From NCBI GenBank assembly GCA_963931865.1, contig OZ007505.1, positions 19,175,139-19,239,138 on the forward strand: 64,000 bases of DNA, written 5' to 3'. This document shows positions 11,101 to 20,945 of the stretch, piece after piece. A program made the translations under genes and the position numbers. The number at the start of each line of letters is the position of its first letter. The stretch's first letter is position 1. Under the pieces are notes generated by a model. The model saw nothing but the letters and a program-made list of their open reading frames with translations. It did not search any database and had not been told where the DNA came from. Source of the stretch: Axinella damicornis. Taxonomy: Eukaryota > Porifera > Demospongiae > Axinellida > Axinellidae.

Positions 11101-12033
11101 CAGTGGCCAACCAACAGGGTTCTCGCCAGAAATCTACATCCAAATGGTGCATGATGTAATCATTATGAACTACATGCAGTGCATACGTGAATACACGCAG
11201 AAGAGCCTCACGCGAAGCGAGTGGGCATTGTCGTATTCACAGCCTGGTAAAGATATTCATGTAGCTCACTCTGACTAGGTAAGTATATTCATGAAGCAAC
11301 CAGGAAACCCATAATCATTTGCAAGTACGCCTGGAAAATTGCATGTTGGACAAATGGCGGACATTATCGCGGTAAGCAAGAAGCGCTCTAGCTTCCTAAC
11401 TAAGTATTTTTAGGAAAAACGCCAGTTTTAAATCCATGTATGTATCCCGCTTGTACCGCTAGTGCCTTTAGTTCTACGTTTACTAGCACCAGTTGGCAGA
11501 TAAGTTTCTTGGACAAACAGACAAACAGACAAACAGACAAACAGACAAACAGACACACAAAACGACTACAGTAACCCTGTGCGCATGCGCGCCGAGGGTT
11601 AATGATGTTCAGTTCAAGACATAGAAAAAGGATAACCATTTGTCGCTACCTTTCTATTACGTTTGGTAGGAGGGGCAGAAGTGAACTTGCAGTTTTGGGC
11701 GGTCGGGTATACTGTCTTCAATGTATATTCTTGCTTTCCCTTTCCTATTAGGTGATGTGAGCTTGGGCTTTGCATTCTGGGAATCATTGCCCTGAATCAC
11801 CTGCCCAATTACATTTCTGCCCATTCACACTAGGAGATATGATAGAAGGGCCAGTGTATAGCTATATATCCATCTCCCAGTGGAGGCGCTGAGCAACATG
11901 CTTAGGGGTGGGCCTGACATTAAGGGTGGGAGCCTTGAATTTGAGACGGCGAGTGATGATCAAGCTAGCTCGTGCAAAAGAGCAGTAAAACCCAACCAGT
12001 CGTGCAATAAATATTGTTGCTTGACGTTGGCGC
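11101..12033. other. Non-coding stretch with an AGACAAAC array
   Basis: No gene recognised. A short tandem array of ACAGACAA occupies about 11510-11560. The right end abuts the segmental duplication. Confidence 0.5.
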
Positions 12034-12193
12034 GTTTGACTCAGACCACGCCTGCTGCGCATGCTGCCCCTCCCTCATTAACTCTGGTTAACCTATGGTT
12101 AAATTCCATTTATCAGACTTTGAACTGCCAGATATCAGGCGAAGCTAGGAGAACAGACTACTATCATAATACATAAGATTACCATAAGATCTA

Positions 12194-13260
12194 CTAGCTA
12201 CATCCAAACTGTCGATCTTCAGTGCACGTGTATCCAGGGTAGAAAAACAAATGTACAGGACAACAAAGGATGTGGGGATTGTAACGACCATAGGAAGAGT
12301 AAGCAAAACTGCCATAGCCAGCCACATATTGTCCAACAGGGCATGTGGTTCTCTTCATGACATATGTACCACAGTGATGTCCACAGGTGTCAGTGTACTG
12401 CCAATTGCATCCATCCTGTGTAAGAGTAGCCACAGGACCCTGTGGTCCAACTGCCCCTTTTGGTCCAACTCCACCTTGCAACCCAATGCTACCAGTCCGG
12501 GACGGCGCCGTCCCTTCTCTCCTTTGTATCCTGTGTAGCCAAGCTCTCCTTTTCCTCCCTTCTCTCCTCTTGGTCCAACTGGGCCTTGCACTCCTTGTGA
12601 TCCAGGATCCCCCTTGTGGCCACGGTGTCCTTTATCTCCCTTCTCTCCTCTTGGACCAGTTGGACCTCTTTCTCCAATATTTCCCTTGGTTCCAACTCCT
12701 GCATCACCAAGATTGCCCTTTTCTCCCTTCTCCCCTCTCAGGCCAGCGGGGCCTATTTCTCCAATGTTTCCCTTGGGGCCAACTTCTCCTTTGTAACCTG
12801 GGTAGCCAAGATTGCCTTTTTCTCCTTTCTCACCCCTTAGCCCAATGGGGCCTTGTTCTCCTCTGCCTCCTTTTTCCCCTCGCAGTCCACGATTACCTTT
12901 TGGCCCAGGCTCAATGGTCTGTATCACAGTCCAGTAGAACTTCAAGCTCTCCACCTACAATCTCTGAGAGTGCATCTGTGAGTAGCTGAACAGCAGCAGG
13001 AGGTTCGGCATTTTGTCGACTGCATTTCAGTTCTGACAGATCAGCTGTTAGCCTGTGAATAGCAGAACCACCAGCATGCTCATTGGTCCTAAGCCGATTG
13101 TGTGGACCAGGACCAGGGAATTAGATTCAGATTTTCCATTGCAGGCAGTTCAGCCATACCATGACCTACTTTCATTGGAGGATTACTTAGCTAGCTGGTA
13201 CTCTCTTCTTGCCCCACAGACTTCTTCACCTTCTGCAGTTCAGCTTGCAGTTGCATGAGC
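12194..13260 (-). pseudogene. Collagen-like pseudogene, copy 2
   Basis: The Gly-X-Y region and Cys-rich end (CPVGQYVAGY, LCCPVH) are recognisable, but several lesions are visible. The membrane-anchor exon region is missing: similarity stops at 13260 and changes to an unrelated repeat. An 11-bp net insertion creating the palindrome GGGACGGCGCCGTCCC (12499-12514) shifts the frame in the collagen domain. A 20-bp deletion near 12917 removes part of the linker relative to copy 4. The usual TAA after CPVH is TTG, so the frame would run on to 12194. Confidence 0.85.
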
Positions 13261-14068
13261 TATTGCAATCCCACCCCTTGTTTTACATGCACAAAGCTGC
13301 AGTGGCTATACAATGCTTCTTATCAAGATAGCACCACCATTACTAATGGTCCATTAGCCGCCATGGCCCTTCATGCTCATGCAGCAATACTGTACTTCGC
13401 CAACAGCGGAATCTCACTATAGCTAGTATTGCCAACTGGGCTAGCTGCTGTAATGGTAATTACCCCACGCGCGCATGCGTGAAGCGGGAAGACACGAAAT
13501 TATTACAGCACTTACAACTTTGCCAGCACGGTGAGTTTTGGCATGTAAGCGTAATTGAACAACAGTGATTACAGCTGTGTGGTCAGAATCTTTGTGGGGC
13601 CTTCATAAGACGGTACTGGCACCCAACGGCAAAGAGAGCGATCGAGCAATGGTGGCCGACGGCACGACAAAAGCGCGTGTATCTCCGACAGCACGACAAA
13701 AGCACAATTCTTATGCGTTTGTCTATGCATGATAGCGATCACGACGGTGTAGTCAGAATCTCTGTAGACCATTCCTGCATGCTGTGAGGTTTGATTATTT
13801 ATTTATTTATTTAGATTACGCGGCACAATTTTTCCCCTACCAGGAGTGTAACAATATTTACGCGGCACAACAAAACAATGTTGCAGCAAAGTGCCAAAGT
13901 AGCTACAACTTTTCATTGGTGAACACATTTTGTTGCTCCGAGTAAGGAACCAATCATCTTCATACACACATAATTATTTTAGTAACACAGGAAAAAGAAA
14001 TGTGCATAACTATTACGTCACAACCCAAACTGTCTTCAGTATTCATGTATCCGGGGTAGAATACTGGG
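13261..14068. other. Repeat-filled spacer between copies 2 and 3
   Basis: 13262-13460 matches 4645-4830. 13480-13870 is an R1-family copy ending in cggcacaatttttcccc and CTACCAGGAGTG. 13900-14068 is the 3' flank of copy 3. No separate gene seen. Confidence 0.5.
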
Positions 14069-15094
14069 TTAATGTACAGGACAGCAAAGGATGTGGGTAT
14101 TGAAACGACCATATTGATCCCACGTGATAATACCAAAGCCAGCCACGTACTGTCCAACAGGGCATGTGGTTCTTTTCCGGATATTTGTACCACAGTGATG
14201 TCCACAGGTGTCAGTATACTGCCAATTGCATCCACTCTGTGCAAGAGTAGCCACAGGACCCCGAGGTCCAACTGCCCCTTTTGGTCCTACTCCACCTTGT
14301 GACCCAATACTTCCAGTCTGTCCCTTCTCTCCTTTGTATCCTGTGTAGCCAAGTTCTCCTTTTCCTCCCTTCTCTCCACTCGGTCCAACAGGACCTCGTA
14401 CTCCTTGTGATCCAGAATCTCCCTTGTGGCCATGATGTCCTTTTTCTCCCTTCTCTCCTCTTGAACCAGTTAGACCTCTTTCCCCAATATTTCCCTTGGG
14501 ACCAAATTCTCCTTTGTAACCTGCGTAGCCATGATTGCCTTTTTCTCCTTTCTCACCCCTCGGTCCAATGCGGCCTTGTTCTCCTGTGTCTCCCTTCTCC
14601 CCTCGCTGTCCAATAGGCCCACGATCACCTTTCGGCCCAGGCTCAATGGTACACTTTGTACCATTGTCATCTGTATCACAGTTCAGTAGAGCTTCAAGCT
14701 CTCCACCTACAATCTCTGAGAGTGCATCTGTGAGTAGCTGAACAGTAGCAGGAGGTTCGGCATTTCGTCGACTGCGTTTCAGTTCTGACAGAGCAGCTGC
14801 TAGTTTGTGAATAGCAGAACCACCAACATGCTCATTGGTCCTAAGCTGATGAATTAGATTCACATTTTCCATTGCAGGCAGTTCAGCCATACCAAGACCT
14901 TCATCTGCTGGAAGATGACTAGCTGCACTCTGGCTGGTACTCTCTTTTTGCCCCACAGATTCCTTCACCTTCTGCAGTTCAGCTTGCAGTTGAGCTATCT
15001 CACTCCCATTGTGCCAGACACAGTAGGCCAGAGTTGTGAACAGAGCTACTGAGAGCAGTACCAGGAAGACCACTGCACCATCCTTTGTCTCCAT
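14069..15094 (-). CDS. Collagen-like type II transmembrane protein, copy 3
   Basis: An uninterrupted single-exon gene of 341 aa, read from METKDGAV at 15094; an upstream in-frame ATG at 15208 would add 38 residues that are not shared by the other copies. Residues about 8-27 are a membrane segment (VVFLVLLSVALFTTLAYCVW) after a short N-terminus, so a type II orientation is inferred. A short heptad-like stretch (IAQLQAELQKVKESV) follows, then a linker of about 100 residues. Next comes a run of about 43 Gly-X-Y triplets rich in GEKG and GPKG, and a C-terminal domain of about 61 residues with seven cysteines (DTCGHHCG, CPVGQYVAGF, LCCPVH). The layout resembles membrane collagens with an extracellular C-terminal trimerising head; the head family itself I do not recognise. 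It lies in a same-strand cluster of six related sequences. Confidence 0.8.
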   Translation of the reverse strand: METKDGAVVFLVLLSVALFTTLAYCVWHNGSEIAQLQAELQKVKESVGQKESTSQSAASHLPADEGLGMAELPAMENVNLIHQLRTNEHVGGSAIHKLAAALSELKRSRRNAEPPATVQLLTDALSEIVGGELEALLNCDTDDNGTKCTIEPGPKGDRGPIGQRGEKGDTGEQGRIGPRGEKGEKGNHGYAGYKGEFGPKGNIGERGLTGSRGEKGEKGHHGHKGDSGSQGVRGPVGPSGEKGGKGELGYTGYKGEKGQTGSIGSQGGVGPKGAVGPRGPVATLAQSGCNWQYTDTCGHHCGTNIRKRTTCPVGQYVAGFGIITWDQYGRFNTHILCCPVH

Positions 15095-16053
15095 GTCATT
15101 CAAAGCAACTGTTCTCCACCTAGCTAGTCTTTGGACACAGTTTGGAGCTGTGTAAGTACTCTCAGCCAAAATAGTACAATACTGAATACAGCTCACCACA
15201 CTCAACATAAACGTATTCAGTGCTCATCCCATAGCAGTATTTGGGGGTGGTACCAGTACAAGTGTATTGATGAGTCATTCTATTGGTGCATGGGCTGATT
15301 GGTATATCACTGCAAAAACAACATGTTTGTTTTAACCAGGAATTTGGTAACCTCAGTTGCAGTTCAGTCATAAGATCCATCAGGTGACCTGTTTGTAGCG
15401 ATATGAGTCACAACCACTACAATGTGTTGCTTCCACAGTATGTCAAACCTTGCAGCTGTGAGTTGTGTTTATCACAAGGACACGTGCATGTTACTTTATC
15501 CATTTAGGTATACTAGTACTCTACAATCTATATAGCTATGCATCCCACTGTGGAAACTACATTGTTGAAGTAACAATACAGTTTGTCATCCCATGACTTG
15601 CTTGCAGCTGTCAGTTGTGAGTATTGCATATGCACATGATGATCAGCAGATGCATCCATGACTAGCTGTATACGAGCTGCAACTGAGGTGGCTAAATTTG
15701 GTTAAAACAACCACGGTGTTTGTGCAGTGTACGTATCCGGCAGTAAAGTAGGTGGTACCAGTAGAAGTGCATTGATGAGACATTCTATTGGTGGGCTGAT
15801 TGGTATGTACGTATCCGGCAGTAAAGTAGGTGCTACCAGTATAAGTGTATTGATGAGTCATTCTATTGGTGGGCTGATTGGTATGTACGTATCGAGCAGT
15901 ATTTGGAGGTGGTGCCAGTACTATTGTGGGTGGGCTGATTGGTATACGTATGTATCAGGCCAGTTAAAAAGTACTGTTGTTTAATAACTCGTCAATGTAG
16001 TCCACTTGCAACTGGGCCAGGGGCGGATCCAGGATTTTAGAAAGGGGGGATCT
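15095..16053. other. Spacer with copied minisatellite pieces
   Basis: 15145-15305 duplicates 8895-9055, and 15727-15930 duplicates the 78-bp minisatellite of 8985-9258. The rest shows no gene. Confidence 0.6.
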
Positions 16054-16213
16054 TTTTGACTCAGACCACGCCTGCTGCGCATGCTGCCCCTCCCTCATTA
16101 ACTCTGGTTAACCTATGGTTAAATTCCATTTATCAGACTTTGAACTGCCAGATATCAGGCGAAGCTAGGAGAACAGACCACTATCATAATACATAAGATT
16201 ACCATAAGATCTA

Positions 16214-17300
16214 CTAGCTACATCCAAACTGTCGATCTTCAGTGCACGTGTATCCAGGGTAGAAAAACAAATGTACAGGACAACAAAGGATGTGGGGATT
16301 GTAACGACCATAGGAAGAGTAAGCAAAACTGCCATAGCCAGCCACATATTGTCCAACAGGGCATGTGGTTCTCTTCATGACATATGTACCACAGTGATGT
16401 CCACAGGTGTCAGTGTACTGCCAATTGCATCCATCCTGTGTAAGAGTAGCCACAGGACCCTGTGGTCCAACTGCCCCTTTTGGTCCAACTCCACCTTGCA
16501 ACCCAATGCTACCAGTCCGGGACGGCGCCGTCCCTTCTCTCCTTTGTATCCTGTGTAGCCAAGCTCTCCTTTTCCTCCCTTCTCTCCTCTTGGTCCAACT
16601 GGGCCTTGCACTCCTTGTGATCCAGGATCCCCCTTGTGGCCACGGTGTCCTTTATCTCCCTTCTCTCCTCTTGGACCAGTTGGACCTCTTTCTCCAATAT
16701 TTCCCTTGGTTCCAACTCCTGCATCACCAAGATTGCCCTTTTCTCCCTTCTCCCCTCTCAGGCCAGCGGGGCCTATTTCTCCAATGTTTCCCTTGGGGCC
16801 AACTTCTCCTTTGTAACCTGGGTAGCCAAGATTGCCTTTTTCTCCTTTCTCACCCCTTAGCCCAATGGGGCCTTGTTCTCCTCTGTCTCCTTTTTCCCCT
16901 CGCAGTCCACGATTACCTTTTGGCCCAGGCTCAATGGTACACTTTGTACCATTGTCATCTGTATCACAGTCCAGTAGAGCTTCAAGCTCTCCACCTACAA
17001 TCTCTGAGAGTGCATCCGTGAGTAGCTGAACAGCAGCAGGAGGTTCGGCATTTTGTCGACTGCATTTCAGTTCTGACAGATCAGCTGTTAGCCTGTGAAT
17101 AGCAGAACCACCAGCATGTTCATTGGTCCTAAGCCGATTGTGTGGACCAGGACCAGGGAATTAGATTCAGATTTTCCATTGCAGGCAGTTCAGCCATACC
17201 ATGACCTACTTTCATTGGAGGATTACTTAGCTAACTGGTACTCTCTTCTTGCCCCACAGACTTCTTCACCTTCTGCAGTTCAGCTTGCAGTTGCATGAGC
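16214..17300 (-). pseudogene. Collagen-like pseudogene, copy 4
   Basis: It is nearly identical to copy 2 at a 4020-bp offset and shares the palindromic frameshift insertion (16519-16534), the lost stop after CPVH and the truncation before the membrane segment at about 17290. It lacks the 20-bp linker deletion of copy 2, so its linker still reads into the Gly-X-Y region. The shared lesions show that the pseudogene state predates the duplication. Confidence 0.85.
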
Positions 17301-18039
17301 TATTGCAATCCCACCCCTTAATTGTTTTACATGCACAAAGCTGCAGTGGCTATACAATGCTTCTTATCAAGATAGCACCACCATTACTAATGGTCCATTA
17401 GCCGCCATGGCCCTTCATGCTCATGCAGCAATACTGTACTTCGCCAACAGCGGAATCTCACTATAGCTAGTATTGCCAACTGGGCTAGCTGCTGTAATGG
17501 TAATTACCCCACGCGCGCATGCGTGAAGCGGGAAGACACGAAATTATTACAGCACTTACAACTTTGCCAGCACGGTGAGTTTTGGCATGTAAGCGTAATT
17601 GAACAACAGTGATTACGGCTGTGTGGTCAGAATCTTTGTGGGGCCTTCATAAGACGGTACTGGCACCCAACGGCAAAGAGAGCGATCGAGCAATGGTGGC
17701 CGACGGCACGACAAAAGCGCGTGTATCTCTGACGGCACGACAAAAGCACAATTCTTATGCGTTTGTCTATGCATGATAGCGATCACGACGGTGTAGTCAG
17801 AATCTCTGTAGACCTTTCCTGCATGCTGTGAGGTTTGATTATTCAATTTATTTAGATTACGCGGCACAATTTTTCCCCTACTGCAGGAGTGTAACAATAT
17901 TTACGCGGCACAACAAAACAATGTTGCAGCAAACTGCCAAAGTAGCTACAACTTTTCATTGGTGAACACATTTTGTTGCTCCGAGTAAGGAACCAATCAT
18001 CTTCATACACACATAATTATTTTAGTAACACAGGAAAAG
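17301..18039. other. Repeat-filled spacer between copies 4 and 5
   Basis: It holds the same content as 13261-13960: the shared repeat block, then an R1-family copy (about 17520-17905). Confidence 0.5.
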
Positions 18040-18540
18040 GAAATGTGCATAACTATTACGCCACAACCCAAACTGTCTTCAGTATTCATGTATCCGGGGT
18101 AGAATACTGGGGTAATATACTTAATGTACAGGACAGCAAAGGATGTGGGTACTGTAACGACCAAATTGATCCCACGTGTAAATACCAAAGCCAGCCACGT
18201 ACTGTCCAACAGGGCATGTGGTTCTTTTCCGGATATTTGTACCACAGTGATGCATGTCCACAGGTGTCAGTATACTGCCAATTGCGTCCACAGGTGTCAG
18301 TATACTGCCAATTGCATCCACAGGAAATGTGCATAACTATTACGCCACAACCCAAACTGTCTTCAGTATTCATGTATCCGGGGTAGAATACTGGGGTAAT
18401 ATACTTAATGTACAGGACAGCAAAGGATGTGGGTACTGTAACGACCAAATTGATCCCACGTGTAAATACCAAAGCCAGCCACGTACTGTCCAACAGGGCA
18501 TGTGGTTCTTTTCCGGATATTTGTACCACAGTGATGTCCA
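18040..18540. repeat. Direct duplication of the copy 5 3' end
   Basis: About 210 bp (18040-18252 and 18325-18535) are repeated essentially unchanged at a 285-bp offset, covering the last coding part of copy 5 and its stop. The phrase ccacaggtgtcagtatactg occurs three times at the junction. The duplicate lies downstream of the stop of copy 5 and adds a second Cys-rich end (CPVGQYVAGFG, LCCPVH) that is not joined to a collagen region. Confidence 0.85.
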
Positions 18541-19424
18541 CAGGTGTCAGTATACTGCCAATTGCATCCACTCTGTGCAAGAGTAGCCACAGGACCCCGA
18601 GGTCCAACTGCCCCTTTTGGTCCAACTCCACCTTGCGACCCAATACTTCCAGTCTGTCCCCTCTCTCCTTTGATTCCTGTGTAGCCAAGTTCTCCTTTTC
18701 CTCCCTTCTCTCCACTCGGTCCAACAGGACCTCGTACTCCTTGTGATCCAGAATCCCCCTTGTGGCCATGATGTCCTTTTTCTCCCTTCTCTCCTCTTGA
18801 ACCAGTTAGACCTCTTTCCCCAATATTTCCCTTGGGACCAAATTCTCCTTTGTAACCTGGGTAGTCACGATTGCCTTTTACTCCTTTCTCGCCCTTTGGT
18901 CCAATGGAACCTTGTTCTCCTGTGTCTCCCTTGTCCCCTCGCTGTCCAATAGGCCCACTATCACCTTTCGGCCCAGGCTCAATGGTATACTTTGTACCAT
19001 TGTCATCTGTATCACAATCCAGTAGAGTTTTAAGTTCTCCGCCTACAATCTCTGAGAGAGCATCTGTGAGTAGCTGAACAGCAGAAGAAGGTTCATTTAG
19101 TCCAGACAGGGCAATTGCTAGTTTGAGAATGGCAGAACCACTTTCCTGCTCAGTGCTCCTTCTGAGCTGATTGTGCATTGGCATCAGTTTCAGACCATCC
19201 ATTGCAGGCAGTTCAGCACCAGCAAGACCTGCTTTTACTGGAGGATGACTAGCTGCATTCTGGCTGGTACTTTCTTCTTGCCCCACAGAATCCTTCACCA
19301 TCTGTAGTTCAGCTTGCAGTTGAGCTATCTCACTCCCATTGTGCCAGACACTGTAGGCCAGAGTTGTGAACAGAGCTACTGAGAGCAGTACCAGGAAGAC
19401 CACTGCACCATCCTTTGTCTCCAT
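18405..19424 (-). CDS. Collagen-like type II transmembrane protein, copy 5
   Basis: An intact single-exon gene of 339 aa from METKDGAV at 19424; an upstream ATG at 19457 would add 11 residues. The order is a membrane segment (about 8-27), heptad-like stretch (about 33-48), linker to about 150, Gly-X-Y region about 151-278, and Cys-rich C-terminal domain about 279-339 with CGHHCG, CPVGQYVAG and LCCPVH. One triplet has Asp for Gly (KGNRDYPGYKG), where copy 3 keeps Gly. The N-terminal half matches copy 1 (MPMHNQLRRST in both) while the C-terminal half is nearly identical to copy 3, so it looks chimeric. Function is unknown; a cell-surface or matrix-anchoring role is inferred from architecture. 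Confidence 0.8.
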   Translation of the reverse strand: METKDGAVVFLVLLSVALFTTLAYSVWHNGSEIAQLQAELQMVKDSVGQEESTSQNAASHPPVKAGLAGAELPAMDGLKLMPMHNQLRRSTEQESGSAILKLAIALSGLNEPSSAVQLLTDALSEIVGGELKTLLDCDTDDNGTKYTIEPGPKGDSGPIGQRGDKGDTGEQGSIGPKGEKGVKGNRDYPGYKGEFGPKGNIGERGLTGSRGEKGEKGHHGHKGDSGSQGVRGPVGPSGEKGGKGELGYTGIKGERGQTGSIGSQGGVGPKGAVGPRGPVATLAQSGCNWQYTDTCGHHCGTNIRKRTTCPVGQYVAGFGIYTWDQFGRYSTHILCCPVH

Positions 19425-20457
19425 GTCATTCAAAAGTTCTCCTTTGTTTCTGGACACTGTTCGTATATAGTGGTGAGTATATACCTTTTGTGAAATAGTT
19501 GTAATTTATTCATTGACACTGATTGATAACAAAAAGGAAACAAGGTTTTGCCAATGCCATTCCTGGACACTCTGGCTGCTTGGATATAGGAAAGTTAAGT
19601 TGCATTTTTACTTATTCCAATAGCAGCACATAAGAGGCTCTCCCACCAGTCCAATTTTGTTTGTGAAACCGTGCATTACAGCACTTTTCCTTTATATCCG
19701 ATACAGTCCATGTAGTCACATAGAGGCTGGATCAGTACTCATGTCTTGAAGGTAAGTTTAAACTGTATTTACATAGCAGAGTGATGATACATGGTTGTGT
19801 GTGAACATTGTGTCCAATAGCGCATGCAACCTTTTTCCTCTCACTCATTAATTACTGCTGAGCACCTTAATTGGTGAGAGCCAACTATCAGTGCAGTGCA
19901 ATCTGGTTGTGTTGTATACATACTTCTTCCATGGCATCGGCAGTCTGGTATGGTTTATGAAGAGTGTCAGAGAGTCGCAAGGTAGAGTCACTCCGGATCC
20001 TTTGTATAGAATATGCTGCTCGGTGCAAATATTCAGCTGCTGTTTTGGGGTCCCAATAGGTTAAAGAAAACGGCTGCAAAGTGCCTTCCCAACAGATGGA
20101 CCTTCCGCCTCCTTATATTTCCTCCCTCGTACTTGCCTCCCACAAACCGTAGTGTCTCTAGCATGGCAGCAGAAGCAGAGAATCCTAGTCTTGATGTTAA
20201 TATCGGAAACATATCCCTGAGTAGTGCTGGAATGCCACTATTAGTGCTGAGAGAGACACCCGCCGCAAGGAGGTTAGGCTCACTGTTTCATGAATATACT
20301 TAACAGCGATACTATGAATAAACTTACAACATACAGCGTCACCAATTAAATACGGTCATTCCTACCGCCAGTACTGCAAGCAATTAAATACTGGCGGTGG
20401 GAATGACCTGGGAACAAGGCTAGTAATAGCCATAGAGTCTACAACAAGGATAAAGCA
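19425..20457. other. Non-coding stretch
   Basis: No gene recognised apart from a hairpin at 20355-20426 whose right end is GGGAACAAGGCTAG, of the CTAGCCTCG family. Confidence 0.45.
20355..20426. repeat. CTAGCCTCG-type hairpin, partial
   Basis: Inverted arms GTCATTCCTACCGCCAGTA and its complement, followed by the family end CTGGGAACAAGGCTAG. The left family end is missing. Confidence 0.6.
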
Positions 20458-20945
20458 ATGACGGCTACTTTTGGTCATGTCAATGAATTTGAGGAAGGCA
20501 AGGAGGATTGGCCATGGACCCATGTAGTTATATTGAATGCCTGGTGTGAGCACCTATGAGAAGAAACGTTAGATCCTGCTGTCTGTAGTGGGTCCAAGCG
20601 CATACAAACTGCTGAGAAGCCTGATATCTCCTGTCAAACCTGGTGATAAGTCCTTTGAGGAAGTGGTGACAACAATGAAGCTACACCATAACCCAGCTCC
20701 GTCCAAAATTGTGCAAAGTTAACAGTCGATTCCGGCGGGAAGGCGAGTCCGTAGCAAAATTTGTGTCTGAGCTGCGTTCACTAGCAGAGTGCTACTCTTG
20801 ATGGTATGTTGTGTGGGACAGAATTGTGTGTGGCATAAATTCAACGCTGTCTGCTGGCGGAGGAGAAGCTAACCTTTCTGAAGGCTATGGAGGTAGCGGC
20901 AGCAACAGCTTCTGTAAATCAAGTATTCTGATACCAGCATTGTCA
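20458..20945 (+). pseudogene. Ty3/gypsy-type gag relic
   Basis: Short stretches in different frames resemble the capsid-type gag of metazoan Ty3/gypsy elements: a start like FGHVNEFEEGKEDW, a middle part with SFEEVVTTMKLHHNP, then REGESVAKFVSELRSLAE, then RDRIVCGIN. Internal deletion, stops and frameshifts separate them. No LTR, protease or polymerase was seen nearby, so it is an old fragment. Confidence 0.6.

Larger units (their letters stand above)
12034..18860. repeat. Tandem segmental duplication of collagen-like pairs
   Basis: Unit 1 starts at 12034 and unit 2 at 16054, both with TTTGACTCAGACCACGCC, a 4020-bp offset. Each unit carries a truncated pseudogene (copies 2 and 4) followed by an intact gene (copies 3 and 5). 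Identity is close to complete through the pseudogenes and into the 3' halves of copies 3 and 5. It ends inside the collagen region at about 14525 and 18860, beyond which the two genes differ clearly. Confidence 0.85.

Noticed and set aside
12387..12989. Plus-strand 200-codon frame rich in Leu and Pro
   Set aside because: It is the antisense of a Gly-X-Y collagen region; the same frame opens opposite the other copies.
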